From Gammaproteobacteria bacterium (GTDB lineage Bacteria > Pseudomonadota > Gammaproteobacteria > SZUA-152), in NCBI GenBank assembly GCA_021648485.1, contig JAKISS010000022.1:1-45333 (forward strand): a stretch of DNA of 45,333 nucleotides, given 5' to 3'. The first letter of the stretch is position 1. The number at the start of each line of letters is the position of its first letter. This document shows, one piece after another, positions 35,416 through 45,333 of the stretch. The position numbers were made by a program, and so were the translations under genes. The notes beneath the pieces were generated by a model. The model did no database searches. It was not told the DNA's origin and saw nothing but the letters and a program-made list of their open reading frames with translations.

Positions 35416-36738
35416 ATGAAAGTCACCATCTACGGTTCAGGCTATGTTGGCCTGGTTACCGGCACCTGTTTAGCAGAAGTCGGTAACGATGTGCTCTGCA
35501 TCGATATCGACCGCGCCAAAATTGACATGCTGCTGCGCGGCGAAATTCCCATTTATGAACCCGGCCTCGATGCCATGGTCGCCAAAAATATTGCCTCCGG
35601 TCGCTTGCGATTCACCACCGATGCCGCCGAGGGCGTCGCCCATGGCCTGTTTCAGTTCATTGCGGTAGGCACACCGCCTGACGAAGATGGCTCTGCGGAC
35701 CTGCAATATGTACTGGCCGTCGCCAACAGCATTGGTGAACATATGTCGGAATATCGAGTGATTGTGGACAAATCCACGGTACCTGTGGGCACTGCCGACA
35801 AGGTCAGCAAAACGGTAAACGCTGCATTGAGCAAGCGTGGTACCGATGTGGAGTTCGACGTGGTTTCCAATCCTGAGTTTCTCAAGGAAGGGGCGGCACT
35901 GGACGACTTCATGAAACCTGATCGCATCGTTATCGGCACCGATAATCCGCGAACCACCGAGCTATTGCGTGAACTTTATGCACCCTTCAATCGCAATCAT
36001 GATCGTTTAGTCAGCATGGACATCCGCTCCGCCGAGCTGACCAAATATGCAGCCAATGCCATGCTAGCCACCAAAATCACCTTTATGAATGAGTTGTCCA
36101 ACCTCGCCGATTTATTGGGTGCCGATATCGAAAATGTGCGCCTGGGCATCGGTTCTGATCCACGCATCGGCTACCACTTTATTTACCCGGGTTGTGGCTA
36201 TGGTGGCTCCTGTTTTCCAAAAGATGTGCAGGCGTTGGAGCGCACCGCCAACGAAATCGGCTACAAAGCTGAATTGCTGAGCGCAGTGGAAGCCGTGAAC
36301 CTCCGCCAGAAACAGGTAATGTTTAATAAAATTAATCACCATTTTGAAAATGATTTGTCAGGCAAAACCATCGCGCTCTGGGGATTGGCCTTCAAACCCA
36401 ACACGGACGACATGCGTGCCGCACCTTCGCGGACACTAATGGAAGCGCTGTGGGAGGCAGGAGCCAAGGTGCAAGCCTATGACCCCGAGGCCATGGATGA
36501 GGCAAAACGTATTTATGGTGAGCGTGCTGATCTGACGCTGGCTGACTCCCCGGAAGCGGCTCTGGCTGGTGCCGATGCCCTGGCCGTGGTCACCGAATGG
36601 AGCGCCTTTCGCAGCCCGGATTTTGAACAACTCAAAACCCGGCTCAGCCAACCGACTATTTTTGATGGTCGAAATCTGTACGACCCCGCGCGTTTGCGTG
36701 CCGATGGCTTTAACTATTATTGCATTGGCCGACCATAA
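35416..36738 (+). CDS. ugd: UDP-glucose 6-dehydrogenase
   Basis: A 440-residue NAD-dependent enzyme oxidising UDP-glucose to UDP-glucuronate. Seen: the nucleotide-binding start [53 protein letters not shown], the hinge helix [20 protein letters not shown] and the catalytic-cysteine motif [16 protein letters not shown], with Cys near residue 264. The C-terminal domain has [19 protein letters not shown]. The ATG at 35416 is chosen over one 67 codons upstream because the family begins exactly here; GAGGAG lies 12 bases before it, a little far. It feeds the 4-epimerase two genes downstream. Confidence 0.97.
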   Translation: MKVTIYGSGYVGLVTGTCLAEVGNDVLCIDIDRAKIDMLLRGEIPIYEPGLDAMVAKNIASGRLRFTTDAAEGVAHGLFQFIAVGTPPDEDGSADLQYVLAVANSIGEHMSEYRVIVDKSTVPVGTADKVSKTVNAALSKRGTDVEFDVVSNPEFLKEGAALDDFMKPDRIVIGTDNPRTTELLRELYAPFNRNHDRLVSMDIRSAELTKYAANAMLATKITFMNELSNLADLLGADIENVRLGIGSDPRIGYHFIYPGCGYGGSCFPKDVQALERTANEIGYKAELLSAVEAVNLRQKQVMFNKINHHFENDLSGKTIALWGLAFKPNTDDMRAAPSRTLMEALWEAGAKVQAYDPEAMDEAKRIYGERADLTLADSPEAALAGADALAVVTEWSAFRSPDFEQLKTRLSQPTIFDGRNLYDPARLRADGFNYYCIGRP

Positions 36739-36805
36739 CGACACCGGGCGACAATACAACAATAAATGCCGATAACTCTAAATATTATAATGAAAGGATG
36801 AGCAG

Positions 36806-38083
36806 ATGTTTGATTTGAAGGACACCCGCATTGCTATCATCGGTCTGGGCTACGTTGGATTGCCACTAGCCGTTGAACTTGGCAAGCACTACCCCACCAA
36901 AGGCCTGGATATCAATGCGCCGCGCGTAGCTGAGTTACAAGCAGGCAAGGATAGCACCCTGGAAGTGGATGCCGATGAACTCAAGCTTGCCACCCGGCTC
37001 ACGTACACCAGCAACCCGGACGACCTGGCAGACTGCAACGTCTACATTGTCACTGTTCCAACCCCTATCGACTCGGCCAAACGCCCGGATTTATCACCAC
37101 TGATCAGTGCCAGCCATACCATCGGCAAGCTGCTCAACAAGGGCGATGTGGTCATTTATGAATCCACGGTTTACCCCGGTGCCACCGAAGAAGTGTGTGT
37201 GCCCATACTGGAAGCTGAGTCCGGCCTGACATTCAACCAGGACTTTTTTGCAGGTTATTCCCCTGAGCGCATTAATCCCGGCGATAAAGAACACCGGGTC
37301 ACAACCATACTCAAGGTCACTTCCGGATCAACACCTGAATCTGCCGATTTTGTAGACGACTTATATGCCAGCATCATCACCGCCGGCACTCACAAAGCCA
37401 GCTCCATTAAAGTGGCGGAAGCGGCCAAGGTCATTGAAAACACGCAACGGGATGTCAACATCGCCCTGATCAACGAGCTGGCACTGATCTTCCACAAATT
37501 AGGTATCGATACCATTGAAGTGCTGGAAGCTGCGGGTACCAAGTGGAATTTTCTGCCCTTCCGCCCCGGATTGGTGGGGGGACATTGTATCGGTGTTGAT
37601 CCCTATTACCTCACCCATAAAGCACAGGAAATTGGCTACCAGCCAGAAATGATCCTCGCCGGCCGCCGCATCAATGACGGCATGGGCAGCCATGTCGTCG
37701 AGCGCGTAGTAAAACGTATGACCCGCAACCGTATCCATGTGGTGGATGCCAACATCCTGGTAATGGGGTTTACCTTTAAGGAAAACTGCCCGGATCTACG
37801 CAACACTCGCGTCATTGATATCATCAAGGAATTGCAGACCTACCACGCCAACGTAGACATTTACGATCCCTGGGTGGACCCTGATGGCCTGGAACACGAA
37901 TATGGCATCCGGCCTATTTCGTCACTGACGAAAGGAAAATATGACGCCATCATTTTAGCCGTGGCACATGATCAATTTAAAGCCATGTCTGCCGATGAAA
38001 TCCGTGCCCTGGGCAAAAATGACTGCATACTGTTCGATGTCAAACATATTCTGCCCGTTGATAAAGTGGATGATCGGCTGTAA
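36806..38083 (+). CDS. tviB: UDP-N-acetylhexosamine 6-dehydrogenase (TviB/WbpA type)
   Basis: A 425-residue nucleotide-sugar dehydrogenase closely resembling Salmonella TviB. Seen: [89 protein letters not shown] and the catalytic [20 protein letters not shown] (Cys near residue 260), then [18 protein letters not shown]. TviB oxidises UDP-GlcNAc to UDP-GlcNAcA, which is then epimerised to UDP-GalNAcA. With WecB in the same locus, UDP-ManNAc cannot be excluded as substrate. AGGATGAG precedes the ATG. It lies 67 bases after ugd and 51 before the epimerase, a likely three-gene operon. Confidence 0.93.
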   Translation: MFDLKDTRIAIIGLGYVGLPLAVELGKHYPTKGLDINAPRVAELQAGKDSTLEVDADELKLATRLTYTSNPDDLADCNVYIVTVPTPIDSAKRPDLSPLISASHTIGKLLNKGDVVIYESTVYPGATEEVCVPILEAESGLTFNQDFFAGYSPERINPGDKEHRVTTILKVTSGSTPESADFVDDLYASIITAGTHKASSIKVAEAAKVIENTQRDVNIALINELALIFHKLGIDTIEVLEAAGTKWNFLPFRPGLVGGHCIGVDPYYLTHKAQEIGYQPEMILAGRRINDGMGSHVVERVVKRMTRNRIHVVDANILVMGFTFKENCPDLRNTRVIDIIKELQTYHANVDIYDPWVDPDGLEHEYGIRPISSLTKGKYDAIILAVAHDQFKAMSADEIRALGKNDCILFDVKHILPVDKVDDRL

Positions 38084-38134
38084 GCCCTATCACAACCGAG
38101 CATGAAAAATAATGTGTAATAACAAGGTCCAAAC

Positions 38135-39145
38135 ATGAAAGTTCTCATCACCGGCACTGCCGGTTTTATTGGTAACCGTCTGGCGGAACGCCTGCTGGAA
38201 CGCGGCGAAAAAATCATTGGTGTCGATAATCTCAATGACTATTACGATGTCACACTGAAAGAAGCCCGTCTGGCCAAAATCAAGGATCACCCTGGTTTCA
38301 CCGAGGCGCGCATCAACATCGAAGACCGTCCTGCCATGGAGGCACTATTCGCCAAACACAAGCCCAACAAAGTGGTCAATCTGGCGGCCCAGGCCGGTGT
38401 CCGTTATTCATTGGAAAACCCACATTCCTATGTGGAAAGCAATATCGTGGGTTTCATGAATATCCTCGAGGGCTGTCGTTACAATAGTGTCGAACACCTG
38501 GTGTACGCCTCCAGCAGCTCGGTTTACGGTGCCAATACCAACATGCCCTTCTCCATCCACAACAATGTGGACCACCCACTGAGCATGTACGCCGCCACCA
38601 AAAAAGCCAACGAACTGATGGCACATACTTATAGCCACCTCTACGATCTGCCCACCACCGGCCTGCGTTTCTTCACCGTTTACGGCCCTTGGGGACGTCC
38701 GGACATGGCACTGTTTTTGTTTACCAAAAAAATCCTCGCTGGCGAACCCATTGATGTCTTTAATTACGGTAAACACCGCCGTGATTTCACTTATGTCGAT
38801 GATATCGTCGAGGGTGTGATCCGCACCCTCGACCATACTGCCCGGCCCAATGTAGACTGGTCTGGTGACAAACCTGATCCCGGTACAGCTGGAGGGCCAT
38901 ATCGCCTTTACAATATTGGCAACAACTCACCTGTCGAGTTAATGCATTACATCAAAGTGCTGGAAGACTGTCTCGGCAAAAAAGCGGAAATGAACATGCT
39001 TCCGTTACAACCCGGCGATGTACCTGACACTTACGCCAATGTGGAAGACCTGGTGGCCGACGTCGATTACAAACCTGATACCAGTGTGGAAGATGGCATA
39101 GCCAGTTTTGTTAACTGGTATAAATCTTACTATTCACAGGCTTAA
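38135..39145 (+). CDS. UDP-glucuronate 4-epimerase-like NAD-dependent epimerase
   Basis: A 336-residue extended short-chain dehydrogenase/reductase. Seen: the cofactor loop [20 protein letters not shown], the family-typical [38 protein letters not shown], then YASSSSVYG and the catalytic [16 protein letters not shown] (Tyr near residue 152), and [20 protein letters not shown]. This pattern matches UDP-GlcA 4-epimerases, which make UDP-galacturonate, rather than GalE. It would use the product of ugd two genes upstream. UDP-GlcNAcA as a substrate (as in TviC) is less likely from these motifs. It is the last gene of the divergent sugar-supply operon, followed by a GC-rich hairpin. Confidence 0.93.
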   Translation: MKVLITGTAGFIGNRLAERLLERGEKIIGVDNLNDYYDVTLKEARLAKIKDHPGFTEARINIEDRPAMEALFAKHKPNKVVNLAAQAGVRYSLENPHSYVESNIVGFMNILEGCRYNSVEHLVYASSSSVYGANTNMPFSIHNNVDHPLSMYAATKKANELMAHTYSHLYDLPTTGLRFFTVYGPWGRPDMALFLFTKKILAGEPIDVFNYGKHRRDFTYVDDIVEGVIRTLDHTARPNVDWSGDKPDPGTAGGPYRLYNIGNNSPVELMHYIKVLEDCLGKKAEMNMLPLQPGDVPDTYANVEDLVADVDYKPDTSVEDGIASFVNWYKSYYSQA

Positions 39146-39158
39146 ATAAGCGACCAGC

Positions 39159-39182
39159 AGGCCCGGCAATTCAACCGGGCCT
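39159..39182 (+). terminator. GC-rich hairpin after the epimerase gene
   Basis: A perfect 8-base stem AGGCCCGG / CCGGGCCT with an 8-base loop, 13 bases after the stop. No T-run follows, so termination strength is uncertain. The remaining 150 bases before the rhodanese gene show no feature. Confidence 0.5.
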
Positions 39183-39336
39183 GTCATCCAGGGCCGGTGG
39201 CCGCCTTTCCCATCTCCCTGATTCTCTAAAGTTCCCCCCCCGTTTGACGCTATTTCCTGTAGTGCCCTGTCATTGCACGACCCAGTGCCTTGCTTTGTTA
39301 TTTCCACCGGGCATCACAGGAAGCTGAGGCCAATAT

Positions 39337-39777
39337 ATGTCATGCATCATCCCTCCAAAAACAGCTATTTCACTGTGTGTTTTTCTGGCAGGCAGTATGC
39401 TTTTCAGCATAGTTTGGGCAACTGCCGCACCGGAATCCATTGAAGCCACCGTTAATGTAAACGCCGAAGAATTTATCGAGCTAGTGGAAAATAATCCTGA
39501 ACTTGTCATTATCGACTCCCGCATTCGGGGTGATCGCATACAAGGTTTTATTGAAGGCGCAATCAGCCTGCCGGATACAGACACCACCTGCGACTCCCTG
39601 TCCAAAATTATCCGTAAAAAAGAGACTGCCAGTCTATTTTATTGCAATGGTATTAAATGCATCCGCAGCAGCAAAGCCATTAAAATTGCTCTCAACTGTG
39701 GTTACTCAAATATCTATTGGTTCCGTGGCGGTTTTGGGGAGTGGCTGGAAAAAGGCTACCCCTATTTGCAGGAATAA
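39337..39777 (+). CDS. Periplasmic rhodanese-like protein
   Basis: A 146-residue single rhodanese domain with an N-terminal signal segment (ISLCVFLAGSMLFSIVWATA). Seen: FIELVENNPELVIIDSRIRG, GFIEGAISLPDTDT, the active-site region FYCNGIKCIRSSKAIKIAL and the closing NIYWFRGGFGEWLEKGYPYL. The loop C-N-G-I-K-C-I-R carries two cysteines and is not the textbook C-R-x-G-x-R, so sulfurtransferase activity is plausible but unproven. GAGG precedes the ATG. The next gene, a GGDEF/EAL protein, starts 33 bases downstream without its own ribosome site, suggesting co-transcription. A redox-sensing role upstream of c-di-GMP signalling is speculation. Confidence 0.88.
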   Translation: MSCIIPPKTAISLCVFLAGSMLFSIVWATAAPESIEATVNVNAEEFIELVENNPELVIIDSRIRGDRIQGFIEGAISLPDTDTTCDSLSKIIRKKETASLFYCNGIKCIRSSKAIKIALNCGYSNIYWFRGGFGEWLEKGYPYLQE

Positions 39778-39810
39778 AACCCCGGATCACCAGAAAAACC
39801 CAAATCAATT

Positions 39811-42165
39811 ATGCCCAAACTACAATCATCCATGCGTGCCAGTCTGGGACTCACTGTTCTGATCATGGGTTTGCTCGGTATGATGTTAGCGGTGGCGACG
39901 GGCGAAGCCTATCAGCGACTGGCATTGGATAATCAGCGTAAATCTTTCGTTTCTCTAGCAAAACTTAAAATCCAGGAAATCACTGAAAACCTGGCACAAG
40001 ACAGCGTGGAGTTAGGCCTCAATGCACAAGCGACCCCTGGTTTTCATCAGGCTGTAATCAGCAAAGACTCTATACGTCTCAGCCTGCAACTGGATGAACA
40101 CTTTCATCGCGCCTTCGTCACCCTTGGCCGCGTCAAACTTATCAAAATGTACGTCTATGATAAAGAATTCAGGCTTATCTCTTCCTCAGAAAAGGGAAAC
40201 CCGACACTATCGGACAACAAACCTGTTTGCACCGGACTCTTAAGTACAATTGCCAGTCGCAGTAAAACAGCGCGTCTGAAACCAGACTCAGAACTCTGTC
40301 GCACCGGTATGCGTCCTGTACTTGCCACTATCGTTCCGGTTGGCGGTTTGCAAATCAAAGGTTATTTACAGTTGATCATTGACCCAACCCCTAACTTTGC
40401 AAAAGCGGATAGTGGCCTGGGTACACCGTTAAAGCTGACCGGGCCGGATAAAACCATACATTATCAATCTGCAAACTGGCCAAGGAAACTCAGCAAAAAT
40501 ATCCTACTGGCAGAATACCGTCTGTTCACTCCCCAAAACCAGCCGCTTTTTGATTTGACCTTCGCATCCAATATTGCCGAACTAAGGAAACAACTTTCCA
40601 CAACCCGTAATTTCATTTTTTCCATTGCCGCTATCATCATGCTGGGCACAACCTTGATCGCCCTGCTCATGCTACAGCACACAGCATTGAACCCTCTCAG
40701 CACTCTGACCAATCATCTGCGACGGGTACAGAAAGATAAATCTCAGTTAGGGACAAAAGTAATCATCAGTGGCAATAGCGAAATTGTCGAGCTGGCCACT
40801 GATTTTAACAATATGAGTAGTGAACTCAGCACCCTGTATCGTACGCTGGAAAATATGGCATTTACTGATGCCCTGACCGGCATGCCAAACCGTGTCCTGT
40901 TTTATAACCGGCTTGAACAAATTACAATGACAACAGCACGTTACAAAACACCGTTCGCTCTGATGATGATGGATCTCAATCGTTTCAAAAACATTAATGA
41001 CACCTTGGGCCATCACATCGGAGACCGCTTGTTAAAAACCGTGGGCGAACGCCTGCAAACGATACTACGTGAATCAGACACCGTTGCCCGCCTGGGTGGT
41101 GATGAATTTGCAGCATTGCTTCCTGCTATTGATCATGATGAAGGCGTCACCATTGTGGCAGAAAAAATTGTCAATGCACTCAACAAACCCATTGCTGTAG
41201 AGGGACATAACCTGTCCATTGGTATCAGTATCGGCCTGGTACGCTGCCCGCGTGACGGCGATAAAGCCACACTGCTCATGCAGCATGCCGATCTGGCAAT
41301 GTACCACGCCAAACGTAAAGGCCTGGGTTATGTGTTTTACGACGAAAGCATGAGCAGTGAGAATCTGTTTGAACTCACGATGGAATCCGAATTACGGCAA
41401 GCGGTTGAAAACAGAAACTTTGAGCTGTATTTCCAGCCTAAAATCGATCTCCAGCATGGCCATATTACCGGCGCTGAAGCATTGATCCGCTGGGCACATG
41501 ATAAGTACGGATTTATCTCTCCCGAAAAGTTCATCCCTCTTGCCGAACAAACCGGCTTAATACAAACGTTGACCGAATGGGTACTTGAACAGGCTCTGAC
41601 ACAATGCGCCGCATGGCATGCAGACAACATCAATATTGGTGTTTCAGTCAATCTCTCTGCATACAGTCTGAACGACATCAATTTGATCGATACTGTGCAT
41701 CATGCCCTTGCTGAAGCAGAAATAGAGCCACAATGGTTAACCCTGGAACTGACCGAAACCGCTATCATGTCTGATGCCAATCGCGCATTGAACACGCTTT
41801 CCCAGCTTAATACCATGGGGGTGCGCTTATCTGTTGATGATTTCGGCACCGGCTATTCTTCGTTAGCCTATTTGAAACGTTTCCCCGTCGATGAAATTAA
41901 AATCGACAAATCTTTTGTCATCGACATGCTGACGGATGCATCCGATGCCGTGATTGTTCGCTCCACCATCGACCTTGCTCACAATATGGGTATGAAGGTT
42001 GTCGCCGAAGGTATTGAAAGTCAGGATGCCTGGGACAAACTCGCCGAACTGGGCTGCAACCTGGGACAGGGGTATCACATGTGCCGACCATGCCCGGCGG
42101 CCGATTTCAAAACATGGATATATGAATCCAACTGGGGTCTGGGCCACATTAAAGCCGTAAGCTGA
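39811..42165 (+). CDS. Membrane GGDEF/EAL c-di-GMP protein
   Basis: A 784-residue protein with two membrane helices (about residues 10-30 and 265-290) enclosing a periplasmic sensor domain. A HAMP-like linker follows (LNPLSTLTNHLRRVQKDKSQ). The GGDEF domain has TDALTGMPNRVLFYNRLEQI and RLGGDEFAALLPA near residue 429, with a possible inhibitory site RESD five residues before GGDEF. The EAL domain has GAEALIRWAHDKYGFISPEK near residue 556, LTLELTETAIM, VDDFGTGYSSLAYLKRFPVD and VVAEGIESQ. All core catalytic residues of both domains appear present, so it could make and degrade c-di-GMP. Being close to the polymer island, it may adjust export, but there is no direct evidence. Confidence 0.95.
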   Translation: MPKLQSSMRASLGLTVLIMGLLGMMLAVATGEAYQRLALDNQRKSFVSLAKLKIQEITENLAQDSVELGLNAQATPGFHQAVISKDSIRLSLQLDEHFHRAFVTLGRVKLIKMYVYDKEFRLISSSEKGNPTLSDNKPVCTGLLSTIASRSKTARLKPDSELCRTGMRPVLATIVPVGGLQIKGYLQLIIDPTPNFAKADSGLGTPLKLTGPDKTIHYQSANWPRKLSKNILLAEYRLFTPQNQPLFDLTFASNIAELRKQLSTTRNFIFSIAAIIMLGTTLIALLMLQHTALNPLSTLTNHLRRVQKDKSQLGTKVIISGNSEIVELATDFNNMSSELSTLYRTLENMAFTDALTGMPNRVLFYNRLEQITMTTARYKTPFALMMMDLNRFKNINDTLGHHIGDRLLKTVGERLQTILRESDTVARLGGDEFAALLPAIDHDEGVTIVAEKIVNALNKPIAVEGHNLSIGISIGLVRCPRDGDKATLLMQHADLAMYHAKRKGLGYVFYDESMSSENLFELTMESELRQAVENRNFELYFQPKIDLQHGHITGAEALIRWAHDKYGFISPEKFIPLAEQTGLIQTLTEWVLEQALTQCAAWHADNINIGVSVNLSAYSLNDINLIDTVHHALAEAEIEPQWLTLELTETAIMSDANRALNTLSQLNTMGVRLSVDDFGTGYSSLAYLKRFPVDEIKIDKSFVIDMLTDASDAVIVRSTIDLAHNMGMKVVAEGIESQDAWDKLAELGCNLGQGYHMCRPCPAADFKTWIYESNWGLGHIKAVS

Positions 42166-42174
42166 AAGCCTCGT

Positions 42175-42888
42175 TTAATTTTTTTCCTGTTGCCACAAAC
42201 ACGCACCACCGCTGGATTGACTGATGCCCTGCAACCGCGCTTCATGTGCCGCCGTTTCCACCTCGCTAGCCTGTATGACGCGCAAGCGTGGTCGCTCACC
42301 TGATAACCGACGTATTTCACCTGCGCTGGATTGCGACTCATTGTTCTGTCCAGCCAGCAACAAATCAGTCTGCCCGCCCGTCATTAACAAATAAACGTCG
42401 GCAAGAATTTCTGCATCCAGCAACGCACCGTGTAACTCGCGGTGCGCATTCTTCACTTCATAACGCTTACATAAAGCATCCAGATTGTTTTTTTGTCCTG
42501 GATGCATCTTGCGCGCCAGGGCCAGCGTATCCAGCACGGTGCAATTTGTTTCTATTTTTCCACCAGACCAATCCAGCAGCTTCAATTCATTATTTAAAAA
42601 ACCGACATCGAAAGGCGCGTTATGGATCACCAGTTCTGCGCCACGCACAAAATCCATAAAATCGCTCACCACATCAGCGAAACGGGGTTTATCCTGCAAA
42701 AACTCATTACTGATGCCATGCACCTCGATGGCACCTTCATCGATTTCACGATCCGGTTGCAAATACTGATGATAATGATTACCGGTCAGACGACGATCAA
42801 TGATTTCCACACAACCGATTTCAATAATACGGTGGCCTTGTGCAGGCTCCAGGCCGGTGGTTTCTGTATCCAGAACAATTTGACGCAT
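42175..42888 (-). CDS. dnaQ: DNA polymerase III epsilon subunit
   Basis: A 237-residue 3'-5' proofreading exonuclease. Exo motifs are clear: ExoI MRQIVLDTETTGLEPAQGHR at the start, ExoII ELVIHNAPFDVGFLNNELKL near residue 90 and ExoIII ELHGALLDAEILADVYLLMT near residue 155, with the catalytic His-x5-Asp (HGALLDAE contains H and D). A C-terminal segment of about 60 residues would bind the polymerase alpha subunit. Its stop is 9 bases from the convergent GGDEF/EAL stop. The order dnaQ, rnhA, methyltransferase, gloB is a common gammaproteobacterial arrangement. Confidence 0.96.
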   Translation of the reverse strand: MRQIVLDTETTGLEPAQGHRIIEIGCVEIIDRRLTGNHYHQYLQPDREIDEGAIEVHGISNEFLQDKPRFADVVSDFMDFVRGAELVIHNAPFDVGFLNNELKLLDWSGGKIETNCTVLDTLALARKMHPGQKNNLDALCKRYEVKNAHRELHGALLDAEILADVYLLMTGGQTDLLLAGQNNESQSSAGEIRRLSGERPRLRVIQASEVETAAHEARLQGISQSSGGACLWQQEKN

Positions 42889-42940
42889 GGTTTTTTATGT
42901 CTCTTTACTTTTGGCTAAAATATGCTGGCTGAGTCTGAAT

Positions 42941-43082
42941 CATGAAAATCCAACGCAAAGGCGCGAAGACGCAGAGAACGCAAAGGGTTATGAGAATGAC
43001 AAGAAAAAAGAGATAAAAAATTTCAAATACTGTGGATCTCTGCGTTCTTTGCATCTTCGCGCCTTTGCGTTAGGTTTTATGA
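42941..43082. repeat. Palindromic MITE-like repeat, copy 2 (AACGCAAAG type)
   Basis: Arms at 42951-42985 and 43038-43071 are inverted copies. The flanks (ATGAAAATCC on the left, GGTTTTATGAC on the right) match those of copy 1 at 1338-1442 in reverse orientation. The centre is about 50 bases, longer than in copy 1, and AT-rich. It occupies most of the 380-base gap between dnaQ and rnhA; no gene or other element was seen in the remainder. Confidence 0.85.
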
Positions 43083-43268
43083 CTCTGTGATTCGTGACCG
43101 AAGAAAAACCTGTTCCACCGAATGTAAACCGATGATTTTATTCAGTTGAACATTACCTCTCAGTGTACTGGAACGCTTGCCATGGATATAAACCTCTAGA
43201 TTCCAGCTAAAAACAGGTCGGAATGACGATATTCCCAGTAAAAAATGCTAATAAACTGAACAGTAATA

Positions 43269-43706
43269 CTACAACTCATCCACACCCCGGTTCGCCAGCG
43301 CATCAGCACGTTCATTTTCAGGATGCCCAGTATGACCACGCACCCAGCACCACTTCACTTCATGCGGTTTCAACGCACTTTCCAAGCGCTGCCACAAGTC
43401 CACATTTTTTACCGGTTTTTTAGCTGCCGTCATCCAGCCTTTGCGTTTCCAGCCCGCCATCCATTCTGTCGCGCCTTTCATTACATATTGCGAATCTGTC
43501 GTCAGTGTCACCTTGCAGGGCTTTTCCAGACTTTCCAAACCACAAATCGCCGCCATCAGTTCCATGCGATTATTAGTGGTTTCCGCCTCACCACCATACA
43601 GTTCTTTTTCACTGCTGTTAAAACGCAGCAACACCCCCCAGCCACCCGGGCCAGGGTTCCCCCGGCAGGCACCATCACTAAAAATTTCTACTGCTTGTTT
43701 ACTCAT
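43269..43706 (-). CDS. rnhA: Ribonuclease HI
   Basis: A 145-residue enzyme cleaving the RNA strand of RNA-DNA hybrids. Seen: [20 protein letters not shown] (first Asp), [19 protein letters not shown] (Glu), [20 protein letters not shown] (Asp), then [20 protein letters not shown], which holds the active-site His and last Asp. The basic protrusion region is present ([17 protein letters not shown]). The ATG at 43706 is chosen over one 25 codons upstream because the family starts MSKQ here and GAGAG lies upstream. The gene overlaps the end of the methyltransferase gene by 8 bases. Confidence 0.96.
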   Translation of the reverse strand: MSKQAVEIFSDGACRGNPGPGGWGVLLRFNSSEKELYGGEAETTNNRMELMAAICGLESLEKPCKVTLTTDSQYVMKGATEWMAGWKRKGWMTAAKKPVKNVDLWQRLESALKPHEVKWCWVRGHTGHPENERADALANRGVDEL

Positions 43707-44544
43707 AATCGATAGTTTCTCTCTCAACAACAGACTGTTTACCCAATGTACGTGAATTGCTCGCCAGCCCTGCCGAGGCAATGTGTCGGCGCGCAGGCCG
43801 CCAGCGTGGCTTGATGGGAGTCAGCGTCGCCACTCGTTTACGCGCCACCACCACATAGCCGGCACCAAAAAACGGCACCCAGCGTCGGCCAATGCGATCC
43901 AGAAACCGTAACCGCCGCATCACCCCTTTATGGCTCAACGGCGGTCGAAAAAAATACCGCCGCGCATCAACAATATCGAAACCCAGCAATTGCAACCAGT
44001 CCTTCAAACGTGACTGACTGATAAAACGACCACACCAAGGCGGCTTGCCACGCCAACACAAGACCACGCGCCAAATCATCCACAAACTCCAGGGATTAAA
44101 CGCAAGAATCACCACATGGCCTTCAGGAATCAGGACACGATCCACCTCACGTAAAACCTGATGCGGATCATGGGTGAATTCCAGCGTATGCGGCATAACC
44201 ACAGTATCCAGAGAGTCTGTAGCAACCGGCAACCATTCCAGAGAACCACGAATTTCGTTGCGCGCACACTCACCCGCAGGCGGCGTGTCTTGCAACCACT
44301 CATCCAGCACCATGCAATGCGGAATACGCGTACTGGTCAGGCAGTCTTTGGAATACACATCGCCCAATTGCAACAGGTGGTAACCAAACAGTGTCGGCAA
44401 AATCGTCCGCAACTGCGCACGCTCCTCCGCCTGCAACCAGCGCCCGGGCAAATGAGTAAACCAGGCCCGCAGACGCTGTCGCGTCACCTGCGAAGGCTCA
44501 CATTTTGTCCAGCGGGCAATGCGTTTTTTAAGGCCTGATAACAC
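43699..44544 (-). CDS. Class I SAM-dependent methyltransferase
   Basis: A 281-residue methyltransferase of the Methyltransf_11 type. The cofactor region is degenerate at the start ([20 protein letters not shown]), but [20 protein letters not shown] and [20 protein letters not shown] are the usual motifs II and III. A basic C-terminal extension follows ([20 protein letters not shown]). Proteins of this type are found between gloB and rnhA in many gammaproteobacteria; the substrate is unknown. Translation is coupled to rnhA by overlap. It lies divergent from gloB across 191 bases that should hold both promoters, though I cannot assign hexamers there. Confidence 0.88.
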   Translation of the reverse strand: MLSGLKKRIARWTKCEPSQVTRQRLRAWFTHLPGRWLQAEERAQLRTILPTLFGYHLLQLGDVYSKDCLTSTRIPHCMVLDEWLQDTPPAGECARNEIRGSLEWLPVATDSLDTVVMPHTLEFTHDPHQVLREVDRVLIPEGHVVILAFNPWSLWMIWRVVLCWRGKPPWCGRFISQSRLKDWLQLLGFDIVDARRYFFRPPLSHKGVMRRLRFLDRIGRRWVPFFGAGYVVVARKRVATLTPIKPRWRPARRHIASAGLASNSRTLGKQSVVERETIDYE

Positions 44545-44735
44545 AATAATTAATCAAAAAGTGACTTGAGGTAATTAGGAAGCAGCCATTCACAACAACA
44601 TTCGTGGCAAGCGCACTGCGTAACGATACCTGCTCTGCCATCTCATCACCAGTCAAATTACCCCCCCAGCAATGCAGACACGCAGCACTTCACGTAAACT
44701 CACCTCTTCCCGATACACATTGCAGAGACCAGCAC

Positions 44736-45333
44736 ATGCTCACTGTCCAAACTATCACTGCCTTTGAAGATAATTACATCTGGCTGATCCGACACCCAGA
44801 CCAACCGCAAGTGGTCATCGTCGATCCCGGCGATGCCACCCCGGTCATCACCGCCATCACCGCACAATCACTGAAACCAGTGGCCATTTTGATTACCCAC
44901 CACCACTGGGATCACGTCGGTGGCATCGAGGATCTACTGGCCCGCTGGCCTATGCCGGTTTACGGCCCTGCCCGTGAAACCATCCCCCACATCAGCCAGC
45001 CACTGGCCAAAGGTGATCATGTTCACATCGAAGCACTGGCAGCGGATTTCCAGGTTTTACACGTACCCGGTCACACTGCCGGACACATCGCCTATTATCA
45101 CCCGACCAGCAATATTGACGAACACGGCATGATTTTCGTCGGTGACACCCTGTTTGCCGGTGGCTGTGGCCGCCTTTTTGAAGGCACACCAGCGCAAATG
45201 CACCATTCACTGAGCCAGATCGCCGCCCTGCCCGACGACACCCGGATCTACTGTGCCCACGAATATACCGCAGACAATCTGACCTTCGCCCGCATTGCCG
45301 AACCTGATAACCTCACGCTCCAGGCACGACAGC
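44736..45333 (+). CDS. gloB: Hydroxyacylglutathione hydrolase (glyoxalase II), 3' truncated by window end
   Basis: The first 199 codons of a metallo-beta-lactamase-fold hydrolase that splits S-lactoylglutathione to lactate and glutathione in methylglyoxal removal. Seen: MLTVQTITAFEDNYIWLIRH, the dinuclear-metal motif ILITHHHWDHVGGIEDLL (H-x-H-x-D-H), FQVLHVPGHTAGHIAYYHPT, and FVGDTLFAGGCGRLFEGTPA with the bridging Asp. IYCAHEYTADNLTFARIAEP follows, which is the glutathione-contact part typical of GloB. The frame stays open to the window edge; the usual length is about 255 residues, so some 55 are missing. The ATG lies shortly after CAGAGA, a weak ribosome site. Confidence 0.95.
   Translation, partial: MLTVQTITAFEDNYIWLIRHPDQPQVVIVDPGDATPVITAITAQSLKPVAILITHHHWDHVGGIEDLLARWPMPVYGPARETIPHISQPLAKGDHVHIEALAADFQVLHVPGHTAGHIAYYHPTSNIDEHGMIFVGDTLFAGGCGRLFEGTPAQMHHSLSQIAALPDDTRIYCAHEYTADNLTFARIAEPDNLTLQARQ

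Overview
The window looks like a chromosomal segment of a free-living gammaproteobacterium of moderate GC content. The lysine-pathway order dapD, an ArsC/Spx-like gene (yffB type), dapE resembles the Escherichia coli yffB-dapE arrangement. The right edge has the common proteobacterial block dnaQ, rnhA, a methyltransferase and divergent gloB. A large locus of the XrtA/PEP-CTERM exopolysaccharide type suggests an environmental, floc- or biofilm-forming species. Species cannot be fixed from the sequence alone.

Layout. 1-2.7 kb: dapD, yffB-like, dapE. 2.7-4.3 kb, minus strand: two Roadblock/LC7 proteins and an unrecognised small protein. 4.3-5.9 kb is an accessory patch holding the C-terminal remnant of an ISL3-type transposase, a GNAT-like protein with a small acidic partner, and a split palindromic repeat. 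5.9-7.8 kb: rmuC and a DUF2058 (YaiL-type) gene. 7.8-10.6 kb carries a subtilisin-like secreted protease and a small secreted protein. It is flanked by direct repeats derived from the 3' end of the DUF2058 gene. 10.6-13.7 kb: a large secreted beta-propeller protein with two haem c motifs. 13.8-16.2 kb: a MITE-like element, then hipBA with four regularly spaced operator-like inverted repeats. 16.3-18.6 kb: a beta-propeller lipoprotein.

18.8-39.1 kb is the exopolysaccharide island. Minus strand, in transcriptional order: an undecaprenyl-phosphate sugar transferase, the PrsK histidine kinase, the PrsR sigma-54 activator, the PrsT TPR lipoprotein, a Wza-type export lipoprotein, a GumC-type chain-length protein, a BY-kinase, a TIGR03016-like outer-membrane protein, WecB, a polysaccharide deacetylase and a FemAB-like protein. 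Plus strand, divergent: UDP-glucose dehydrogenase, a TviB-type dehydrogenase and a UDP-glucuronate 4-epimerase. Together these genes could start a lipid-linked repeat unit, supply UDP-GlcA, UDP-GalA, UDP-ManNAc and an N-acetylated uronic acid, and export, length-control and modify the polymer. No exosortase and no PEP-CTERM substrate occurs in the window, so sorting must be encoded elsewhere or be absent.

39.3-45.3 kb: a periplasmic rhodanese, a GGDEF/EAL protein, dnaQ, a second copy of a palindromic repeat, rnhA, a methyltransferase and a truncated gloB.

The most unusual points are the duplicated gene junction around the protease segment, the four-operator hipBA promoter, the exosortase-less PEP-CTERM-type locus and several non-autonomous repeat elements.
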